From positions 2,542,001 through 2,606,000 of the forward strand of contig JAJTUQ010000003.1 of the NCBI GenBank assembly GCA_021399445.1: a stretch of DNA of 64,000 bases, given 5' to 3'. A program made the translations under genes and the position numbers. Shown piece by piece: positions 46,373-58,542 of this stretch. Position 1 is the stretch's first letter, and the number at the start of each line of letters is the position of its first letter. This stretch comes from Xylogone sp. PMI_703. Lineage: Eukaryota > Ascomycota > Leotiomycetes. The notes below the pieces were generated by a model. That model worked only from the letters and a program-made list of their open reading frames with translations. It searched no databases and was not told the origin of the DNA.

Positions 46373-47557
46373 TTATACATTTCCGGTACCAGGTCGAACA
46401 ATATAGAAGGGTATCAAATCCCTTTTCAAATGTTCAGGGACCTCGCCGTCAGGGCCCTTATTCCTTCCCAAACCATATGCTTTCTCCAATATCTTTCCAC
46501 TCCTTGGATTTAACGTAGCGATCATCTTTAGAGAGACGTGGTTATCCGTATCAACGCAAGCTATTAATTCCTTGACGTCTTTTCGATCTATATGAGCTGT
46601 CAGATCAAATCAATTCCTATCTATGGGGAAATCTCTACTCACGCTCTAATTTCCAATATTCGCCATCTTTACCAGCAAACAGGTGCAGCATTTTTATACC
46701 ATATCCCCGCCTCCAGTACTTGTGACTGATGGTGTACCCAAATTCATAGCCTTCGTCGCTCTTTGAATGTACTCCTATAACGCCTACCATCTTGGGCCTG
46801 GACTTTGGTTCCTTTGCTAGAGGGTCTGGATATACCATCAGGCCCAGTTGGTCACAGTCGGGTTTGGTGGCGCGAATGCTAGCAATTAGGAATGCCTTGG
46901 ATTCTTCCAGTGATGTTTTGACTGATTGGCCCCTAGCGTTTATGTCATTAATATTGTCTTATAATGGTTGGTGCAAACGGTAAGGAATGTGAGTCAAAGT
47001 GCTATTATGAGAGAAACTTCTGTATAAGCCCGAATAGACAATCACCTTCTGCAGCAAGGAGTGCCGTGATGATATAATGGTCAAGTTGACTTGCTGTTGG
47101 GTGAGGAAGTAAATGCTTCCAGTCGTACCCGTAGTTCTATACACCTGGAAGAAATGCAGAGCATACAGCACGACAGCTGTATGGCCGGAACTCTTTGACA
47201 TGACATTTTTTTTGAAAGAATACAAACAGCACTGCTAGTGAAGTATCCTCGACTACGTGGATAGACTCGTCCAACTTACAAGAGCCAAGCAAGTCTCTAA
47301 TTCAAAATGACAATTTCATACATTCTCACTTCTGGCTCAAGCCCCCTAGCAGAAAGAAAGATTTAAAACAAAAGAGCCAAAATTACTCACGACCAAATAA
47401 GCGTCTCTGGGCTCGACCATATTTCATGGAAATCCTCTAAATGTTGCAATCCTAACTCCTCAAGCCAGATTTTCTCTTCCTTCTGCTCCCCGAGCTGGAG
47501 CTTCGCAGCCTCAGCCGCCACTGGGGCAGTAGCTGTCTCTACCGATACTGTCGCCAT
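46373..47557 (-). CDS. GNAT-family N-acetyltransferase (Acetyltransf_3 type)
   Basis: This is a RimJ/RimL-like acetyl-CoA transferase; the acceptor is unknown. Minus-strand exons: 47391..47557, 46643..46932, 46373..46596, giving 226 residues. The N-terminus is Ala/Glu-rich, then IWLEELGLQHLEDFHEIWS. The acetyl-CoA-binding motif A is in GYEFGYTISHKYWRRGYGIKM (Arg-Arg-Gly-Tyr-Gly). The last exon carries HIDRKDVKELIACVDTDNHV, SLKMIATLNPRSGK and FYIVRPG. The first intron (46933-47390) is 458 nt, long for this organism. It is a distant paralogue of the gene at 53.3-54.3 kb by layout. Confidence 0.85.
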
Positions 47558-48682
47558 TACTTTTGAGAATTTTAAAACGAGCAAAATTCAGGGTATCTCT
47601 TCTCCGGATCCAAATTAATCAGTATGATCGTATGCCAATCTTGAGGTATCGTATTTATGCTGCTAAATGACTAAGTCGCTGCTTGCTCTGGTAAAACGCA
47701 ATCTCAAATAAGCTGACTATCAAATAATTATATATGAGTTAGAACGAAAGAAAGGAACTCTGTAAGTTCACGTCATATATATACAGAGACAAAAGTGCAT
47801 AGTAAGTTTTGTAGCTCAGAAATGACTGTAACAACCGCCCAGCTTTAGAAGGTGCCAAGCGGAGAAAAGAAAAAAAGGCTGAGTGACTCCCGTCCGTACG
47901 CCACCAACCAGCGCCAAGTACAGTGCAAACGAAAAGCCTAAGAGATCTCTTCAGGCAGTGCCTCCAAGCTTATGCTCAGCACAGCCAAGGATCTCTTGAA
48001 TGAGCTTGGGGGGATTCTATGACTTAGGTTCCCCACAACGCAATTGCTCTGTCTGCCAAATGGTAAGTAATAACACCGACATCAATAGGAATAATAATGA
48101 ATAGTAATCCTAAGTGGAGCAGACAAAGTAGAAGTGGAAGAGCTTTTCTAATGTCGGGCCCGGTGTGTGAGTCATCCGCTCATCCATCCAATTCGTCAAT
48201 TCCATATACGCCGAGTTCAACAACCAAATTGGAATCGCTCAGTACAATTCAGTATATATATCGCTAGTAATGGCCTTCTAAATATGAAGATTATTCTTCT
48301 ACCTTCTTCTTAACAGAATATTTGACCAACATAAGCATAACATGACCCAAAAGTGGTCACTTCACCCACAACCCCTGAAATTCACTTCTTTAAAACACGT
48401 ACGATCACTTACCGTTATACAGCTGGCCATAATTAGCTTTAATAACATACGCATAAACAGCCACATATATGTATCCCGAGAAGGAAGAATATTGTCTAAT
48501 AAGTGTATTTTGGCTTCTAGTGAGATACAGGGAAACTTAAGGTTTCAATGGCAAGAACTTCGTGGGATCACCAATTTACACACTTCTCTCTCTTCTCACC
48601 TTCGCCGGCTCTCATAATACCGGTAAGTTCAAGTTGTAAGAATGCCCTTTCTTTCCGCAGTAAAACAAACGAAACTCCGTCA
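47558..48682. other. Intergenic, AT-rich
   Basis: Promoter side of the GNAT gene and beyond. No supported gene. A 91-codon plus frame at 48342-48617 has no motif. Confidence 0.45.
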
Positions 48683-49881
48683 TCTTATTAGGACTAAAGC
48701 TTGTATTTTATCGGTGTTCTCAAGCACAATATTTGGAATCAAAAATATCACAATGTCGTTGTCAATGATGTTTTTGTTGTCATTTGCATTCTTTTTCTCC
48801 TCCTTGAACAACACTACGATGTCGTTGTCGATACCGGCCATAATTTCCACTTGTAGATCTTTTTCTTTTCGTCTAGCAGGAAGTCTGGCTAATGTCTCTT
48901 TTCATCGTCTTTCTTACTTCTTTTCTTGAAAGCGGTGGTTCTAGAAATCGACCTGGCTCAAAATTTGGTAAAAGTCCCCCTGTTGATACCGAGTACCTTC
49001 TTGAAATCCAGTGTTCCAGTTCCAGCTTGGCTTCAGATCTCCAGGGGCTTCGCCGTATCGGCCATGGACGTAGAATGCCAAATCAGGTTCTGATCGCCTG
49101 ATAGCAGATGCAGCTTCACCAACATCAAATGGAAGATGTGAAGCCATCCATTTGGGTTGCAAGAGTTAGGTGTTGAAATTCCGCTCTGAGCGCATATCTT
49201 GTTTATAGTGGTACTGGTCAATTCACCCTCTGGCTCAAAGCATTTTCGGAACTGTTAGCCCAGTATTACATAGCTAAGACAATAATATTCACAGTCACAC
49301 TCTGGGCACTTGGACCTGGGGTCCCTTGTTATCATCTTGCACGCCAAAATGCGTCTTTTTTAGTTTGTTCCATCCACCTTTCCTGACACTCGCACCTCTG
49401 CTATGGCCAGACCTTGTGCGTTTTCGAAATAGACCAGAACCGGTTTGGTCTCCGTTAATGAGGCACCTGCCCTAGGTGGGACTTCCTGCCTGTGATTTCA
49501 AGATGCCTTCCACGACGTCCCTGGTTCCACAGGCGTTGGAGCGGTCGAAATAGAAAACTTTGGCATCGTTGATATGGAATGGTTGTAGCGTTATCTCTGT
49601 GCCTTTGATAATGATTCGATAGGTAAGCGGCTTATTTTTTTTGAATATTGATTGACTGTACCCTGTTGGAATTAAGGGCAAATCTCTGACTCATATATGT
49701 TCTGATGAGATATCAGATCTTTACCAGCTAAACCAAGGTTCACACCGTCTGCCTTTCCAATTTACTTACCTGCTTGTCCAGAAATCCTAAAGTCGACTGA
49801 TAAAGTTCGCATAGTATTGAAGCCTCTATCCAGACTTCCTTCGCATACTACCATGAACCATCCACTTCCAAATTTCGACAT
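48683..49881 (-). CDS. Unrecognised multi-exon locus, possibly decayed
   Basis: I do not recognise this. On the minus strand, exon 1 (49770..49881) encodes MSKFGSGWFMVVCEGSLD and SVDFRISGQA and ends at a GTAAGT donor. Exon 2 starts at 49662 after CAG and keeps the frame through PLTYRIIIKGTEITLQPFH, KVFYFDRSNACGTRD to a TAG at 49472. The frame just beyond continues as KPVLVYFENAQGLAIAEVRV in another phase. A third stretch at 48941-49162 (SWNWNTGFQEGTRYQQGDFY) and a fourth from 48841 (MAGIDNDIVVLFKEEKKN) look coding too. I could not link them in one frame. It may be a new gene or one broken by frameshifts. Confidence 0.4.
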
Positions 49882-51054
49882 GGTATATCAGTCATACCCG
49901 AAGGAGCATCCATGAAGTAGATGTACTTTGCCGCTAGCATTGAAAGTTTGGATCTCTAATAATGCAGAGCCTCTTTGAATCTCTTTCATACAGTAATAGT
50001 GAGTATTGTACTATTCGAGATGAGTGTATGCGCTTTGATATGTTTGTGATATAGTATGGCGCATGTATATGCTTCATATTTATATCCTAAATTAGGTTAT
50101 CGAATCTAGTAAGAAGTTCAAATTCAATCAATAAGAGTAATAACATGGTAGGCCTGGATAAGATTCACTTATCTAGGATGTTTTCATTCTGTTAGTTGAC
50201 TCCACCACATGTTAGTGAATACTATTCATTGGAATAGAAGAAACTCATTCAAGTTTCGAGGCATTTATAACTTCGGAATACAATACTAGAATATAGTATT
50301 CACCAAGAGATTTAATCCAAATATCACTGGATTATATGCACGTTAATTATATATCTGTATTGTAGGGCTGATTCACTTCGCCCTTTCAAACGATAAGTAG
50401 TTGGAGCTAGAAGAAATAAGCTAGAAGGAAGCCGGTAAGCTAATACCCCACAGTAGCAGCGACCCATAGTGGAGTACCGTAAGGTAACTCTAGACTAAAG
50501 GGGAACTTGTCTTGAAATTATCAAGAGTTGTCACAGAGATAATAGAAAAGCGCCGAAAGGAGAGTGACTTCATATGTTCCATCACTACGGTCAGCTTCGA
50601 TAGTCCGCACCGCCAGAGTCGGCCTCATAACAGGCCGACGGACCATGAGGTGATTGGCAGGACTCACTCCACGATGAGATCATGTTTCGAGATGCGCGGG
50701 GCCACGCAAGCCGCCTTCAACCTAGACTTTAATCTTCCTCGTGTATTGCAATTCTATTAATTCCAATTGGTAAAGGCGTCCCAAAGCCGTTAACAGTCAA
50801 TAGACTTCCCGCATCGAAAATAGCCATTGAGTGTCAGAGCGTGCTTGAACCGCAGCTTCCGGAGCATACTTATCTCCATCCATCCTACGGAGGTATCCCT
50901 GGCTGCGTTGGCGTGCTCCAGCTGGCGGGCGTCGTCATCTCCTTGCAACAGGTGGCGGCCTATTTATTTAATAAATCGCAGGCTGCTGTACCTGACTTGA
51001 GCAACAGCATCCATCGGTGTCTTCTTTGGACATCTCCATCGAATTGTTTCCAAG
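49882..51054. other. Intergenic, AT-rich
   Basis: No supported gene. A TATTTATTTAATAAA stretch at about 50960-50975 could be the core promoter of the fasciclin gene. An 82-codon plus frame at 50512-50760 has no motif. Confidence 0.45.
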
Positions 51055-52605
51055 ATGAAGGCGCTTGCACTACTCCATCTTGCTGCGGCTGCAACTGCCC
51101 TAGTTCTTCCGGAAGGCGAGATACTATCTCAGATTATAGAATCTCAAGAGCCTGCCTCAACAGAATTTCACATTCTTCCCGAAGACAGTGGCTATCCCGA
51201 CATCCTGAGTGTCCTCAGAGAATCGGCCGTTTTTAGTGAAAAGGTATTTGATGGCGCCATTCAAAATGCGGAAGAAAAGATGGAACACATCACCCCAAGC
51301 TTCCAGTGCTCCCACTCCATGAGCGCTTTCCACGCCGAAGAATGGTTTGATTCGACTCTAGCTGCTGATTTCTATCTTGATCCTATCAACTTGAAATTTC
51401 CAGATGACAAGAGACCGAGACGTCCACACCACGGCCATCACGGCCATCACCATAAACCAAACAAGACCATCTATGAGCTGATCTCTAGTAGCAACCATAC
51501 CACCAAACTGGCAAAATTAATTGATGAATATCCGGATCTTGTAAAGACCCTCAATGGAACAGCTGCAAACTACACTCTCTTCGCTCCTACGGACAAAGCG
51601 TTTGAACGCATTCCACATCACGGTGACCACAAGCCTTCGAAGGAGGTCATTGAAAAGATTCTGTCTTATCATATTTCTAAGGACTTTTACCCCCTCGGAA
51701 GGTTTTTAATCAGCCATACCATTCCAACTACCCTAGAGCTGGACTCACTAGGAGGTGCACAACGTCTAAGGGCGGGGCTAGGCTTCAGAGGACTTAACGT
51801 TAACTTCTACAGCAAAATTCTTCTTGGAAATATAGTATGTCTCCTTCTTTGCTACGTATTTCTATTACCCCTGACTTGGTATTCATCAATTAAAATTTTA
51901 CTGTTCTTAATACTCACTCTATAGTTTGCAACTAATGGTGTTATCCACGCTGTTGACCATATTCTACTTCCTCCACCTTCCGCTCTTAAAATAATCTCGC
52001 TGCTGCCTACGGAATTCAGCACTCTTACTCTAGGTCTAGAGAAAACTGGCCTCCTTGAAACCCTCTCGACTGCACCACACGTAGGAGGAACCTTCTTTGC
52101 TCCAAACAACGCAGCATTCAAGAAGCTTGGCCCAAGGATCAATGCCTTCTTATTTAGCAAGTTCGGAGAAAAGTACCTCAAGGCTTTGTTAAAGTATCAT
52201 GTCAGTGTTAACCAGACACTCTATTCGGATGCGTTCTACAAAGCCAAGGAAGAGGCTGAATTCAGCATCAACGATCAAACCGAACTTGATACTGAAAATT
52301 TCCCCAAAGGTCACTTCCATGTAGATCTACCTACTCTCTTAGGTGGTAAACCGTTATCAGTCGATATCGGAAGATTTGGGGGGTTCATCCGGATTAGAAT
52401 CAACGGTTTTACTGCAGTGGCTGTACAGGATGGTCTAGCCAGTGATGGGGTAATTCAAGTTGTCCGCTCGATCCTACTGCCTCCTCACCCCAGGCGAGGC
52501 TCAGATGAGACTTCCGATAGCGATACTGAGGAAGAACTGACAGTTGAAGATCTGATTGAGAGACTCGAACCTTATATTGACCGTGTCCTTCCTGACGAAC
52601 TTTGA
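51055..52605 (+). CDS. Secreted fasciclin (FAS1) domain protein, His-rich
   Basis: This is a secreted or vacuolar adhesion-type protein with two FAS1 domains. Exons 51055..51834 and 51925..52605 give 486 residues. The signal peptide is MKALALLHLAAAATALVLP. A His-rich stretch (HHGHHGHHHKP) lies at about residue 125 and may bind metal. FAS1 domain 1 covers about 133-290, with TLFAPTDKAFERIP and ILSYHISKDFYPL; the domain end NGVIHAVDHILLPP is in exon 2. Domain 2 covers about 305-440, with GTFFAPNNAAFKKLG and LLKYHVSVNQTLYS. The C-terminus is acidic (DETSDSDTEEELT). No GPI signal is evident. The 90-nt intron falls between codons. Confidence 0.9.
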
Positions 52606-53315
52606 GTCAACAGTACAATTGGATAATGAAAGAATCATGGCGCAAATGAAGGCAACGGGAAATGTTATAATGCGATATGAATTTCTTGCAGAGATTATTT
52701 ACAAAAATTGTAACGGCGATCAATAAATAAAAGCTCATACTACCGAATCTATGACTCTTCACCGGTTCCGATTTCTTTTCCATGAAGGACTATATGATAT
52801 ATCATAGTCTCAAATAACAGCTCTGCCCTGAAGAGCCTCTTTTAGGCAAATGATTGGTTTTGAATATTGTAACAAAATGGCTATGCGTTGGTTACGAATT
52901 TAAGTCGGGACTAGCGTAGTAGTAGTCGTTTCCCGTCTGGCTGGACCTGCATAAGTGGTGCATGAGTACTGAGAACCCCACACTGTTGTTACTGTAACAA
53001 TTGCCAAATACAGCGAACCTCTTTCGATGACGAGTCATCGGCCTCATATCAGATTGTGACTTCTATGAGAAGTTTCCTGTAACCAACAAAAAACAAAGAA
53101 AAGCCAACCTCATACAAACTCTCACCGATTATTCTACTTTCTGATCTCATATCCCCCCAGTACATATAGTGCACATCCTACTCCCAACAGCTCAATGGCT
53201 GCCTACTTGCGAAATTCTGCCTTATCATGCCCAAATTGAGACGTTTATCATAACTCTATCTAAATACCAAATTTACTAGTCTAAATACCACGACTTTCTT
53301 TTGATTAAACGGACA
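52606..53315. other. Intergenic
   Basis: 3' flank of the fasciclin gene and promoter of the second GNAT. Nothing further seen. Confidence 0.55.
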
Positions 53316-54339
53316 ATGGCAGAGTATGCGGCTACCACGCCGCGCTTATGGCTTGAACCTATGACGGTTGAGAAGCATTTGGATGGTTTCTGGGATATGT
53401 GGAGAGACCCTATTGCAACCACATGGATGTACGTTTTTTTCCTCTTTTCATCCTGATTTGGAATGTATTCGGCTCCTTTGCTTTGTTTGTGTAATACATC
53501 TGCATTCTTTTACCTATCTTGCTATATATATCTTTATTGATATTATATCTCTTTATTCTCAATCCAACCTTTCTTTGTTCCTTACCAAAGTATTATATAC
53601 AAATTCTTATTCTACTGGTTACAAATCAGCACATCAACTCCTTTTTCCTTATTGCAACCTACTGTTGTTTTCCAAAAGGATGAGGTTAATATCTATTCAA
53701 CTTTAACCTAATACCGTACACTTTAGGCCCCATCACCCCAAAACCACCCGCGAAGAGGCGCTAGAGCTAATGCTTTGGGCCCTACCCAATGAGCAGAACC
53801 CCGATATTGACAAATTTGCTATCTTGCTACGACCATCTGAGCAAGATGAAGGAGCATCACCAGTAGTGATTGGAATGGTGGGGACAAATCGGGAAAGTCC
53901 CCAGGGATTAGAAACGGGGTATTTTATGAATAGCAAGTATTGGGGGAAAGGTTATGCAACCGAGGCATTTAAAGCATTTCTGGATATGTACTGGACGCTG
54001 GAGAGTAAGTATATCAGCACTTTATCTTTCCTCCACTTCTTATTAGTCGTTGGCCTGCTTTTCGACTCTGGGTTATTCTTTATGAAAAATGGTTGAACTA
54101 ATCGATAAAATTGAAAAATAGACAGGAAGAATGTCAACAAGTTAGTTGCAAAGATTGATCCTGGGAATGTCGCCAGCGAGAAGGTCACTACAAAGCTCGG
54201 AGCTGTGAGAAGTGGACTATTAAAGGAAGTCTATGAAAGAGCTGTAGAACCTGGAGTAAAACGAGATATAGGTCTCTGGTATTTCTATCGTCCAGGCTGG
54301 GAACCAAGTGACCAGGAGACTGGGGAGTATAAGAATTAA
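53316..54339 (+). CDS. GNAT-family N-acetyltransferase (Acetyltransf_3 type)
   Basis: This is a RimJ-like acetyl-CoA transferase; the acceptor is unknown. Exons 53316..53428, 53727..54004 and 54122..54339 give 202 residues. The start MAEYAATTPRLWLEPMTVEKH is typical (a substrate-loop residue set follows in DGFWDMWRDPIATTWM). Motif A is in GYFMNSKYWGKGYATEAFKAF. The last exon has KLVAKIDPGNVASEKVTTKL and ends with WYFYRPGWEP. The first intron is 298 nt and very AT-rich, about five times the local norm. The 202-residue length fits single-domain GNATs. Confidence 0.87.
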
Positions 54340-54856
54340 AATATCTATCGACCTGAACCTGTGATATGCTCATATACGACATTTTGCTACCTTGTGAACA
54401 TTCTTGAAAACAATATCTTCCTTATTTAATATGACATATAATAGAAATCAAAGGAAAGTAAGAATAGCTTCGCCCACCTATTCTGACAGACGGGCTGGCT
54501 CCGGAGTATCTGTTACTGGATAAGACCCTGCAGTTCCTGCAAGGCTGTTACTAGGGCTTACCAGCCGTGTAGCGGGGCATGGAGGTCATATACGTCATGA
54601 TTCAGATACATGACAAGCCTAGTCCAATCAGACCACACTTCCAATTTTGTTACCGGCATGATAATCAATTTTCTAAAATCAAAAATCATGAAGGCTCCTT
54701 CAATACCATTGTCGGCTGATCTTCGGGCAATCCGCAACCTCGGCTGGCGGTAAGCCTTACAGTACCTACCCGTAAGCCTTTTGTGACACACTCAACATTC
54801 AACCATTTATATCATGGGTCACCTCAAGCAGAGGTAGGACTTCCAAATCATAGAAA
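54340..54856. other. Intergenic
   Basis: Same-strand gap before the hot-dog protein gene. A 77-codon minus frame at 54558-54791 has no motif. Confidence 0.5.
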
Positions 54857-55822
54857 ATGATTTCTCGAATTCCTCTCCAAGCTGCACAAGTAAGGCGCAA
54901 TGCTCTACGGATAGCCTCAAAGGTCAATGGCAGATTGCCAGTCCTGCAGCAAGCTCAGATGACTTGGGCTTTCCAAAAATCACAGCTACACCAGCTTCAG
55001 TTTTCCAGAAAATACTCCAGCCCGACGAACCCCACAACTCCTTCCTCCTTCCCAGTCCCGGAATCAGAGCCGCCGAGGGCGAAGGATCTCCGTTCTCAGC
55101 TGTCTTCATCTTCACAAGGGCCCAGCCCTCCCAACCAAAAACCCAAACGGTCTATCCGGATCTACATCTATGCCGCTGTCTTCTTCATAATTGGCATGTC
55201 GGCGGGGCAATATGTGCGTATGGTAATTGCACCGCCAGAATTACCTCAGCCAGATACTCCCGCCGACCGCGCAATGGTAAAATACCTTCAAAAACAAGCC
55301 GAGGAATTACCCCTCGTGAAAGCGTTGAGTTCCGATCCAGAGTGGGAGTCCTGGCCTGCATACCAGTCCCTCTCCTTCGAGGAACGAGGTCCACGTTTAA
55401 CGACCGGTGCTCTAGGTGGAGCGCGAGGCATAGGAGCCTATCAAACCGTCTTCAGAAACAAATCCACGGGTGAATGTATCACGGTTGTCTGGATTGGAGG
55501 CGCAATGTCCGGGTGGCCTGGCGTTGTCCATGGAGGATTGGTTGCCACGCTTCTCGATGAGGGCCTAGGACGGTGTGCAATTGCAATGTTTCCGAGTAAA
55601 ACAGGGGTTACGGCGAATTTGGAATTGAACTATGAGAGACCAACGCTTACCAATGGATTTTATGTCATCAGGGCGAAACCGAGGGAGGGTGCAACGGAGA
55701 GGAAGGCTTGGATTGATGGCAGCTTAGAAACTATGGATGGAAAAGTTTTGGTTAGGTCGAAGGCATTGTATGTTGTTCCTAAGAAGGTGCCTAACCTGAA
55801 GGTCCATGAAGTCGGATTTTAG
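54857..55822 (+). CDS. Membrane-anchored hot-dog fold protein (FMP10/UPF0644-like, probably mitochondrial)
   Basis: This is a thioesterase-superfamily protein, probably in mitochondria; yeast relatives were found in the mitochondrial proteome, but the reaction is not established. It is a single exon of 321 residues. The N-terminus is basic and lacks acidic residues (MISRIPLQAAQVRRNALRIA), like a presequence. A Pro/Ser-rich linker leads to one membrane helix at about 99-118 (IYIYAAVFFIIGMSAGQYV). The hot-dog domain is in the C-terminal half; the key helix is GVVHGGLVATLLDEGLGRC, followed by TANLELNYERPT. The Gly-Gly and Asp/Glu at the helix start are the usual catalytic surroundings in PaaI-type enzymes. 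Confidence 0.88.
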   Translation: MISRIPLQAAQVRRNALRIASKVNGRLPVLQQAQMTWAFQKSQLHQLQFSRKYSSPTNPTTPSSFPVPESEPPRAKDLRSQLSSSSQGPSPPNQKPKRSIRIYIYAAVFFIIGMSAGQYVRMVIAPPELPQPDTPADRAMVKYLQKQAEELPLVKALSSDPEWESWPAYQSLSFEERGPRLTTGALGGARGIGAYQTVFRNKSTGECITVVWIGGAMSGWPGVVHGGLVATLLDEGLGRCAIAMFPSKTGVTANLELNYERPTLTNGFYVIRAKPREGATERKAWIDGSLETMDGKVLVRSKALYVVPKKVPNLKVHEVGF

Positions 55823-56137
55823 CTCTGCGGAGGACGGTTTGGTCCTAGTATTTCCCATGTAATGTGCGAAGTAAAGAATTCAGGAATACGGTGTTATCGG
55901 TTGCATGGGCAGAAAAGGTGGGAAGGGAAAGTTTGTTACTCTGCATGGTTTCGCATGTTCGGGGCCAGATTAGGTGTGCTAGTAACCAAGTTACTGTCAT
56001 GTTAGACTCTTTGCATTGGATATGAATTGATATCAAGTGCCTTAAACAGGCTGAAGATTTGCATAATTACCCATGATCTGTATTTCTTCTCCGCCCGCGG
56101 TTCATTCGATACAACGATCCTATATCAATGCTCTACC
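55823..56137. other. Intergenic, convergent 3' flanks
   Basis: Short gap between convergent genes; nothing seen. Confidence 0.6.
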
Positions 56138-57795
56138 TTACAATCCAGTATCGCAAACTGGTTCTTCACCAAAACCCAAATCATACAGTCGCACCTTTTC
56201 CCATTGTTCTCCTCTCCGAAAAGCCATTATTGCCGCTCCCTCTGCAGCTAATGTGATATTATTCATATAACCTCCGCGGATTGGAACATGGTCGCCAACT
56301 ACCTCCCTTACAGCGCGCCGAATCAACCCACCATCAGGCTGATCCGTTAAAATCAGTGCCGTATCGATTTCCTGTTGAGGTAAACCCTCTATATCCGTGT
56401 CTTTATTAGATGCGGCTGTAGGTCCTAGAAGCTTATCAGCTCTATTTCGAACGTTACCAGATGAATCTTACGTACCATTTCCCAGCGCAATCAGAAAGTG
56501 AGAGAGACCACGCTTGAGACCCTCAACAAAGTTATCCTCCACAGCTTTGACTTCTTCCCATTGTAGTGTCAGGGTCCTACCGTATCCAATCCACCAGTCA
56601 TCCAAGTCAAGAGGCCACTCGTCATGGTGATGGTCTTCATCCACTCCAAGTCCGAGAACTTCAGCATCAAGATTATCTTTCATAAGCAGCCTAGCCTTCC
56701 GAACTGCCATCATCAGTGTGAAAGGGTCTGCACCGTAGCCCAAGTGTTCTTGGATGAGTTTGTTTTTCTTCTTGAGGCGCATGGTAATCCTGTAGTCCAC
56801 CGAATAGCTCCCATAGGTATCAAACGGTACCATGCGTGCCTGGATTGGGTTCTTGATTTGATCGTGGTTTGCTTTGAGAGTGGAAATCGTAAGATGATAA
56901 AACCCATGATCGAGTACTAGCATCCTAGAATCTGGTCTGTGATCCACTGCGGGGATCGCTGCCATGGTCCTTTCAAAGAGGGATCTTGTTGTTGATATTC
57001 CTGCCGCACGACAAGCATCCTGCAGGATGCGCCTAACGGTATAATTGAGGTAATCTGGAACAGAAACAACTGCAGAGTCAATTCTTAACCGCTGCTTTTC
57101 GTAGGCTTGCAATTGCAATGATTCCAAGACAGTGGTAAACTCCTGCTTTATCATCTCTCCTGTAAGATTCTCCACATCTGACTTGGCTTCCAACGGGTTC
57201 TGAGATAAAATCTCAACAGTCTTCAGTAACTCGGATGTAAGATCTTCCACGGCCTCCACTATAAAATTGATTGGAAACATTAATATAGTCTTCAGCCAGG
57301 TAGGGATAGTAATGCTGTCGCCAAATATTGAGTACAGATACCGCTCTGCTTTGAATTTTATCTCTGACAGACGATATTTTCCACTATCTCGCATGGCAAC
57401 TAATCTGTCCAAAAGAGTTGTGCCAGCAGTTTTGGGATTGAAGCCGAGCAAACGACGTAGGGCCTCAGTCCTTTGTTCATTTTGCTGCTGTAGAACAGAT
57501 ATCATGTCAATATATCTCTGATTGTCAGTGCCATTTGGTATCACAGCTCCAAGGGAAGTCACGTTTGTCCGTGAGTGAGCATACATTGCGAATCTAGAAA
57601 TTATCAGCGTGAAATATTTTTCAAAAGAAAGTTGCGTAAATACACTGTTCCTGCTCCAAAATCAATCCCAATTGGCTGAGGCTTGGTCTCTGTACTATAA
57701 CCCAGTATTCGCACATCTGCTTGAGCAAATGACACCAGGATCAATACAATGGGAAACAGCCACCAAAACGGCGACGGGAGATACATGAGCCTCAT
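56138..57795 (-). CDS. Diverged HSP70-like protein with signal peptide
   Basis: This is an actin-like ATPase-fold protein of the HSP70 family that enters the secretory route. Minus-strand exons: 57644..57795, 56476..57593, 56138..56439, giving 523 residues. The signal peptide is MRLMYLPSPFWWLFPIVLIL...AQA. The phosphate-1 loop is present as IGIDFGAGTVFAMY. The phosphate-2 region reads VLDHGFYHLTIS instead of the usual DxGGGT, and the adenosine loop reads LTDQPDGGLIRRAV instead of GGSxRxP. There is no substrate-binding domain after the ATPase-like part, and no KDEL-type end. ATP hydrolysis is therefore doubtful. It may be a fungal-specific ER or secreted Hsp70-like protein; the role is unknown. 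Confidence 0.82.
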
Positions 57796-58542
57796 TGCTA
57801 GGGTTCCTCTATCTGATTTATCCAAGGCTCTCAAATATGAAAAACACACTGGAGTAGGGCCATAATCATTACAGTATGTTAAAGCATGAGGAGAACGGGG
57901 CTATGAGATATCTATATATGAGCTGCAAAGAACCTAGCCGAAGAACCTAAAGTAGAAGTCGCGCCTTTCCGAACGGATAATAGGAAGAGCTAGCTAACCG
58001 CAATCAATGAGTATCTTGCCCATTACCAGCGCCATATGAAAAAAAGGCTCATTTCAGTAAAAAGGCCTCGGAGGCGTAGTCAGGGGCCTCTCGCTTATCA
58101 TGAGCCTGGACTAGGCAGCTCGTTCAGGGGTCAGGGACTCCCCGTTATTGCTATGTTTGCTCTCCAGGCTCCGACGCCGTGCTGTTTGAATCCCCTCGTT
58201 GTTATTTTGAAGACAGACTAACGGTCTCTTCAAATCGTCAGATCATCAAATCAATCTATCGGATTATCTACATCGCGAGAGTTTCAGAGATACTTTACGT
58301 GAGACGCCATAGTTCGCCCAGGTTCACTTGAGGCCTAATTAAGCAATTTTTGAAGGTTAAATTAAACTACTCACTAAAACTTGTATACTAAATAGCGGCC
58401 AATCATCAACTTCAGTAATAAAACAACATGAGAAGTAGATTCTATACTCGATCGTCAAACATTTTAGTTCATTATTCACTGCTAACATGCAGCTACGTTC
58501 GTCGATAGAGTCCTTCGTGGCTTAAGTTACTACCATAGAGGA
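57796..58542. other. Intergenic
   Basis: Promoter side of the HSP70-like gene and 3' flank of the DUF6594 gene. I looked for a tRNA around 58040-58210 because of a GTTTGAATCCC stretch and could not fold one. Confidence 0.5.

Noticed and set aside
58036..58221. Possible tRNA suggested by a GTTTGAATCCC string
   Set aside because: No acceptor, D or anticodon stems could be paired.
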